In this document: in pieces, positions 42,276 through 46,312 of the stretch
Numbering within the stretch: position 1 is the stretch's first letter
How the letters are laid out: each line of letters opens with the position of its first letter
Source of the DNA: Sulfurimonas sp.
GTDB taxonomy: Bacteria > Campylobacterota > Campylobacteria > Campylobacterales > Sulfurimonadaceae
Length of the DNA: 46,312 bases
Reading direction: 5' to 3'
NCBI GenBank assembly: GCA_027063505.1
Contig: JAMORO010000010.1
Span: forward strand, 1-46,312
Program-made: the position numbers and the translations under genes
Notes under the pieces: generated by a model
Seen by the model: only the letters and a program-made list of their open reading frames with translations
Databases searched by the model: none
What the model was told of the DNA's origin: nothing

Positions 42276-43859
42276 ATGAATATAGCAGAATTAGAAGCAC
42301 TAGGATTAAAAAATGTTGGTGAGGTTTTTCATAACCTTAGCTATGAAGACCTAATTAAACATGAACTAGATAATGGTGAGGTTCAACTTACTAAAAAAGG
42401 TGCAACTGCTGTTGATACTGGTATCTTCACAGGTCGTTCTCCAAAAGATAAATATTTTGTAGATCGTGATCCTTCAAATAAGTATATTGCTTGGGGTGAT
42501 GTAAACCAAAAAGTTTCTGCTGAAGTTTTTGACGAACTTCTTGTAGTTGCACAAGAGCAACTCTCAAATAAAGATCTTTATGTAACAGATGTATTTTGTG
42601 GATCAAGTGTAGCTTCAAAAAAATCTGTTCGCTTTGTAACAGAAATAGCATGGCAATCACACTTTGTAAAGAACATGTTCATCCGTCCTACAGAACCGGA
42701 ACTTGAAGTTTTTAAATCTGACTTTGTTGTTATGAATGCTTGTAAAGCAGTAAATGACAAATGGAAAGAGCATGGTCTTAATTCAGAAGTATTTGTACTT
42801 TTTGATGTAGAACGCAACATGGCTATCATTGGTGGTACTTGGTATGGTGGAGAGCTTAAAAAAGGTATCTTCTCTATGATGAACTACTGGTTACCATTAG
42901 AAGGTAAACTCTCTATGCACTGTTCTGCAAATGTTGGTGAAAAAGGTGACACGGCACTTTTCTTTGGTCTCAGTGGAACTGGTAAAACTACACTAAGTAC
43001 TGACCCACATCGTGCACTTATCGGTGATGATGAACATGGTTGGGATAATTATGGTGTCTTTAACTTTGAAGGTGGATGTTACGCAAAAGTAATCAACCTT
43101 GATGGTAAAAGTGAGCCAGAAATCTACAATGCTATTCGTAAAGATGCACTTTTAGAAAATGTTGTTATGTATGATGAGGGTGAAGTAGACTACGAAGATG
43201 GATCAAAAACTGAAAACACTCGTGTTTCTTACCCTATTGAGCACATTGAAAACCATAAAAAAGATTTAATGGCAGGTCATCCTGAAAACATTATCTTCTT
43301 AACGGCAGATGCTTTTGGTGTTTTACCTCCCGTATCTAAACTTACTAAAGAGCAAGCAATGTACTACTTCTTAAGTGGTTACACAGCTAAAGTTGCTGGA
43401 ACTGAGCGTGGTATTACTGAACCTGTTGCTACTTTCTCTGCTTGTTTTGGAGAGGCTTTCTTACCACTACACCCAACAGTTTATGCAAAACTTCTTGGTG
43501 AAAAGATTGATGAGCATGGTGTAAATGTTTACCTTGTGAACACTGGTTGGACTGGTGGTGCTTATGGTGTTGGAAAACGTATGAGTATCAAAAATACTCG
43601 TGCTTGTATTAATGCTATTTTAGATGGTAGTATTAACGATAGTGAGTTTGATGTTACAAAAACATTTAGACTTCATGTACCTAAAACTTTAGGTGATATC
43701 AAACCAGAGATTTTAAACCCTCGTAATGCTTGGGAAGATAAAGATCTTTTTGACAAAACTAGAGATGAATTAGCAGAGATGTTTGTTGCTAACTATAAAA
43801 AATACCAAGATGGAGAGCATACAGACTATGCACCATTTGGACCGATTGTAGGAAGTTAA
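42276..43859 (+). CDS. pckA: ATP-dependent phosphoenolpyruvate carboxykinase
   Basis: A 527-residue enzyme interconverting oxaloacetate + ATP and phosphoenolpyruvate + ADP + CO2. The kinase-1a P-loop is GLSGTGKTT (231-239), with metal/oxaloacetate motifs [14 protein letters not shown] before it and LIGDDEHGW after it; [12 protein letters not shown] near the N-terminus binds oxaloacetate. Length is normal for the ATP type; the GTP type is about 600 residues and lacks this motif order. The ribosome site is CAAGG. A palindrome lies between its -10 and start. In an autotroph using the reductive TCA cycle this would feed gluconeogenesis, an inference. Confidence 0.98.
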   Translation: MNIAELEALGLKNVGEVFHNLSYEDLIKHELDNGEVQLTKKGATAVDTGIFTGRSPKDKYFVDRDPSNKYIAWGDVNQKVSAEVFDELLVVAQEQLSNKDLYVTDVFCGSSVASKKSVRFVTEIAWQSHFVKNMFIRPTEPELEVFKSDFVVMNACKAVNDKWKEHGLNSEVFVLFDVERNMAIIGGTWYGGELKKGIFSMMNYWLPLEGKLSMHCSANVGEKGDTALFFGLSGTGKTTLSTDPHRALIGDDEHGWDNYGVFNFEGGCYAKVINLDGKSEPEIYNAIRKDALLENVVMYDEGEVDYEDGSKTENTRVSYPIEHIENHKKDLMAGHPENIIFLTADAFGVLPPVSKLTKEQAMYYFLSGYTAKVAGTERGITEPVATFSACFGEAFLPLHPTVYAKLLGEKIDEHGVNVYLVNTGWTGGAYGVGKRMSIKNTRACINAILDGSINDSEFDVTKTFRLHVPKTLGDIKPEILNPRNAWEDKDLFDKTRDELAEMFVANYKKYQDGEHTDYAPFGPIVGS

Positions 43860-43883
43860 CAAACTTCCTCTCTCTTCCTAGAA

Positions 43884-43910
43884 GGATACATCTTTATTTT
43901 AGGTGTATCC
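43884..43910 (+). terminator. Possible pckA terminator
   Basis: GGATACATC pairs with GGTGTATCC (one T-G pair) across a 9-nt AT loop, 25 nt after the pckA stop. No T-run follows on the plus strand, so efficiency is doubtful. Confidence 0.45.
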
Positions 43911-43940
43911 CTCTGAAATCCTTGTAAAACTTACTCTCGC

Positions 43941-44507
43941 TTATTTACCCTTTTTTTTAGTAGCCTTTTCCATATATAACCATAAACTTCCACCAAAGAC
44001 TACTAGTATAACTGGTGCAATCCATGGTTTATTACTCACTACTTCTGCAAGTTCTACTAATACACTACCTGAGTAAAATGAACCAAATCCAACTGCAAGA
44101 GCCCAAATAGCTGCACTGCCTACGTTAAGAACAATAAACTTTTTAAAGTCATACTTAGTGAGCCCAATAGCGATAGGAATAAGTGTTTTAATCCCATAAA
44201 CAAACTTTTGAATAAGAATAATCCATGAGCCATACTTTTTCATATATATATGTGCAAGTGCTAGTTTTCGTCTATGTTTATGGAGGCCTTCCATCATCAT
44301 ACTTTTTTGATAACGAGCAAGATAAACAAGGAGTATATCACCAAGTGCATTTGCAACAAAAGCGATACTTATAGATGTAGCTAAGTCCATCTTTCCTAAG
44401 TATGAGAGGACACCAGCCCCCAGTAGTGCTACAAAGCCACCCCCTAAAGAGTAGAGAAAAAGTCCTATATATCCGTATGTTTCTAGGTTACTAAATGTTT
44501 CTTCCAT
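43941..44507 (-). CDS. DedA-family membrane protein
   Basis: A 188-residue multi-TM protein. GLFLYSLGGGFVALLGAGVL, NALGDILLVYLARYQKS and KYGSWIILIQKFVYGIKTLIPIAIGL are the conserved DedA/SNARE-associated segments; an Arg in the last motif, common in E. coli DedA proteins, is replaced here by YGIKTL. Several DedA proteins move undecaprenyl phosphate or phosphatidylethanolamine across the membrane. It is 12 nt downstream of uvrB and probably co-transcribed with it. Confidence 0.88.
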   Translation of the reverse strand: MEETFSNLETYGYIGLFLYSLGGGFVALLGAGVLSYLGKMDLATSISIAFVANALGDILLVYLARYQKSMMMEGLHKHRRKLALAHIYMKKYGSWIILIQKFVYGIKTLIPIAIGLTKYDFKKFIVLNVGSAAIWALAVGFGSFYSGSVLVELAEVVSNKPWIAPVILVVFGGSLWLYMEKATKKKGK

Positions 44508-44519
44508 ATAAATCTATTC

Positions 44520-46312
44520 CTATAACTGTTTTATTTTTTGTATTTCATCGCGAAGACGAGCTGCTTCTTCAAAGTTTAACTCTTTTGCAGCTTGTTTCAT
44601 CTTCAACATCAACTCTTTTGTTATCGCTTTTTTCTCGCTTGCAGGCATTTTATCTTTTTTCTTATGTTTTGCATACAGGTCACCATGATCCTCTACTTTT
44701 AGACTCTCATCAAGTGAACGAATCGTTGTAGTAGGAGTTATACCATGCTTTTTGTTGTGTGCTTCTTGAATCTCACGGCGAGCATTAGTCTTAGCTATCG
44801 CTCTCTCCATTGAACCTGTTATCCTATTTGCATAGAGTATAACACGACCATTTGAGTTTCTAGCCCCTCGACCTATAGTCTGAACTAATGCTGTCTCACT
44901 TCGTAAAAAGCCCTCTTTATCTGCATCTAAAATAGCCACTAAACTTACCTCTGGTAAGTCAAGACCCTCTCTAAGAAGATTTATCCCTATAAGTACATCA
45001 AATTCACCTAAACGGAGTGCACGAATAATTTGTGTACGTTCTATTGTATCTATATCAGAGTGCATATATTGAACTTTTATGCCTAAATCTGCAAGATATT
45101 TAGTTAAGGCCTCTGCCATCTTTTTAGTCAGTACTGTTATAAGAATTCTCTCATTTTTTGCAGCAACTTTTTTTATCTCATCGTGTATATCTTCAACTTG
45201 ATTATCTGATGGTTTTATCTCAATAAGAGGGTCTAGTAGACCAGTAGGACGAATGATTTGCTCCGCTTTTACCGCCGACATCTCTAACTCATACTCTGCA
45301 GGTGTTGCTGAGACAAAAAGATACTTAGGTGCTTTATCTATGTACTCATCAGCTTTAAGTGGTCTGTTATCTAGTGCAGATGGTAGACGAAATCCATAAT
45401 CTACAAGAACCTCTTTTCTTGCTCTATCTCCTGCATACATTCCCCGATACTGAGGCAAAGAGACATGAGATTCATCGACTATAACAAGGTATTCTTTGTT
45501 GTTTTGAGCAAAATAGTCCAAAAGAGTAAAAGGAGCTTCCCCAGGTTTTTTGTTTGTAAGCAGACGAGAATAGTTCTCTACACCCTTACACATTCCTGTA
45601 GTCTGAAGCATTTCAAGGTCAAACTCTACACGCTGTTTTAAACGCTGATACTCTAAAAGTTTCCCCTCTTTTTGAAAGTAAGCAAGCCTTTCATCAAGTT
45701 CTTCTTCTATTCGTTTAATAGCCACTGCCATTTTCTCGTGAGAAACACTAAACTGTGAACAGGCATAAATATTAAAATTTTTATGCTCTTCTAGCTTTTT
45801 GTTATCAATTACTTCAAAAGTATAAATAGCCTCTATCTCATCCCCAAAAAACTCTATACGAAGAGCCTCTTGTTCAAAATAAGGAGGATAAATATCTAAA
45901 CTCTCACCATTAACACGAATATGCCCAGAATCAAAATAACTATCATTTCGACTATACCCCATCTCAACTAAACGCAGAAGTAGTTTTTTCTGGTTTATCT
46001 CATCTCCCACAGCTAAAGCCTGAACCATATTAAGATACTCTTCAGGGTCACCTAAACCATAGTTAGCCGATACAGATGCGATAACTATAACATCATCATA
46101 TGAGAGAAGATTTGCTGTTGAAGAGAGTCTCATTCTCTCTAGTTCATCATTTATCGCACTATCTTTTTCTATAAAAAGATCCTGCCGTGGGATGTAAGCC
46201 TCCGGCTGATAATAATCATAATACGAAACAAAATACTCAACATGATTGTTAGGAAAAAACTGACGAAACTCTGAGTACAACTGAGCCGCTAAAGTTTTGT
46301 TATGTGTCATGA
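44520..46312 (-). CDS. uvrB: Excinuclease ABC subunit B (partial, N-terminus beyond the window)
   Basis: The C-terminal 597 or so residues of UvrB. The visible start [14 protein letters not shown] belongs to the beginning of the helicase core, and the P-loop (GVTGSGKT) lies beyond the edge, so the frame continues past 46312. Visible parts: the beta-hairpin region [93 protein letters not shown] and a C-terminal UVR helix pair ([13 protein letters not shown]). UvrB verifies DNA damage in nucleotide excision repair. It probably heads a uvrB-dedA unit. Confidence 0.98.
   Translation of the reverse strand, partial: MTHNKTLAAQLYSEFRQFFPNNHVEYFVSYYDYYQPEAYIPRQDLFIEKDSAINDELERMRLSSTANLLSYDDVIVIASVSANYGLGDPEEYLNMVQALAVGDEINQKKLLLRLVEMGYSRNDSYFDSGHIRVNGESLDIYPPYFEQEALRIEFFGDEIEAIYTFEVIDNKKLEEHKNFNIYACSQFSVSHEKMAVAIKRIEEELDERLAYFQKEGKLLEYQRLKQRVEFDLEMLQTTGMCKGVENYSRLLTNKKPGEAPFTLLDYFAQNNKEYLVIVDESHVSLPQYRGMYAGDRARKEVLVDYGFRLPSALDNRPLKADEYIDKAPKYLFVSATPAEYELEMSAVKAEQIIRPTGLLDPLIEIKPSDNQVEDIHDEIKKVAAKNERILITVLTKKMAEALTKYLADLGIKVQYMHSDIDTIERTQIIRALRLGEFDVLIGINLLREGLDLPEVSLVAILDADKEGFLRSETALVQTIGRGARNSNGRVILYANRITGSMERAIAKTNARREIQEAHNKKHGITPTTTIRSLDESLKVEDHGDLYAKHKKKDKMPASEKKAITKELMLKMKQAAKELNFEEAARLRDEIQKIKQL

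Noticed and set aside
1..46312. CRISPR arrays, toxin-antitoxin pairs, restriction systems or prophage
   Set aside because: Reading both strands showed no spaced direct repeats and no proteins of these types; the single CI-like HTH protein is not enough.

Overview
This window looks like a chromosomal core segment of a Campylobacterota (Epsilonproteobacteria) bacterium, most likely Sulfurimonas or a close relative. That placement is inferred from gene order and protein character; nothing was searched. The DNA is A+T-rich. Promoters are mostly lone TATAAT -10 boxes without a clear -35. The block mfd / bactofilin / M23 peptidase / folC / lptE-like / leuS / small membrane protein / secF / secD / yajC follows Helicobacter pylori gene order (HP1541 to HP1551, from memory), and rpmB beside a two-TM K+ channel matches HP0490/HP0491. 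An ATP-type PEP carboxykinase and the large multi-SLBB export proteins fit a free-living sulfur-oxidising relative better than a host-adapted one.

Layout. 1-2.5 kb: the 3' end of a probable dnaX, a small CI-repressor-like HTH protein, a two-TM protein, an unrecognised 147-aa protein and a YmdB-type phosphodiesterase. 2.6-4.0 kb: a lipoprotein joining a double-psi beta-barrel-like region to a GH114 glycosidase domain. 4.0-17.2 kb: a long minus-strand series for repair (mfd), cell shape (bactofilin, M23), folate (folC), a GGDEF protein, LPS assembly (lptE-like), leuS and Sec accessory proteins (SecDF-YajC). 17.3-28 kb: lnt, then a surface-polysaccharide export region with Wzz and two paralogous giant multi-SLBB proteins that flank ppk1 and a gamma-carbonic anhydrase. 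28.2-30.7 kb: rpmB-kch-argJ on the minus strand. 30.8-35.1 kb: a plus-strand run of HDOD protein, STAS/REC-like/CheX fusion, rpe, trpF and a DnaQ-like exonuclease. 35.1-39.9 kb: gpmI-fabG-acpP-fabF-accA on the minus strand. 40.0-41.2 kb: mraY and a 45-aa lipoprotein facing each other across a shared bidirectional terminator. 41.3-42.1 kb: a stable-RNA cluster of two identical tRNA-Phe, tmRNA and tRNA-Val. 42.3-46.3 kb: pckA, then dedA and uvrB on the minus strand, with uvrB cut by the window edge.

Most of the window is conserved housekeeping. I saw no CRISPR array, transposase, integrase, phage genes, toxin-antitoxin pair or restriction system. The least explained items are the HDOD plus STAS/REC-like/CheX pair, the duplicated SLBB exporters that differ by one internal module, the barrel-GH114 lipoprotein, the K+ channel whose RCK domain lacks the usual glycine motif, the structured leader of leuS, and the 20-bp perfect palindrome just after the pckA -10 box. 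No stretch over 300 bases lacks a gene.
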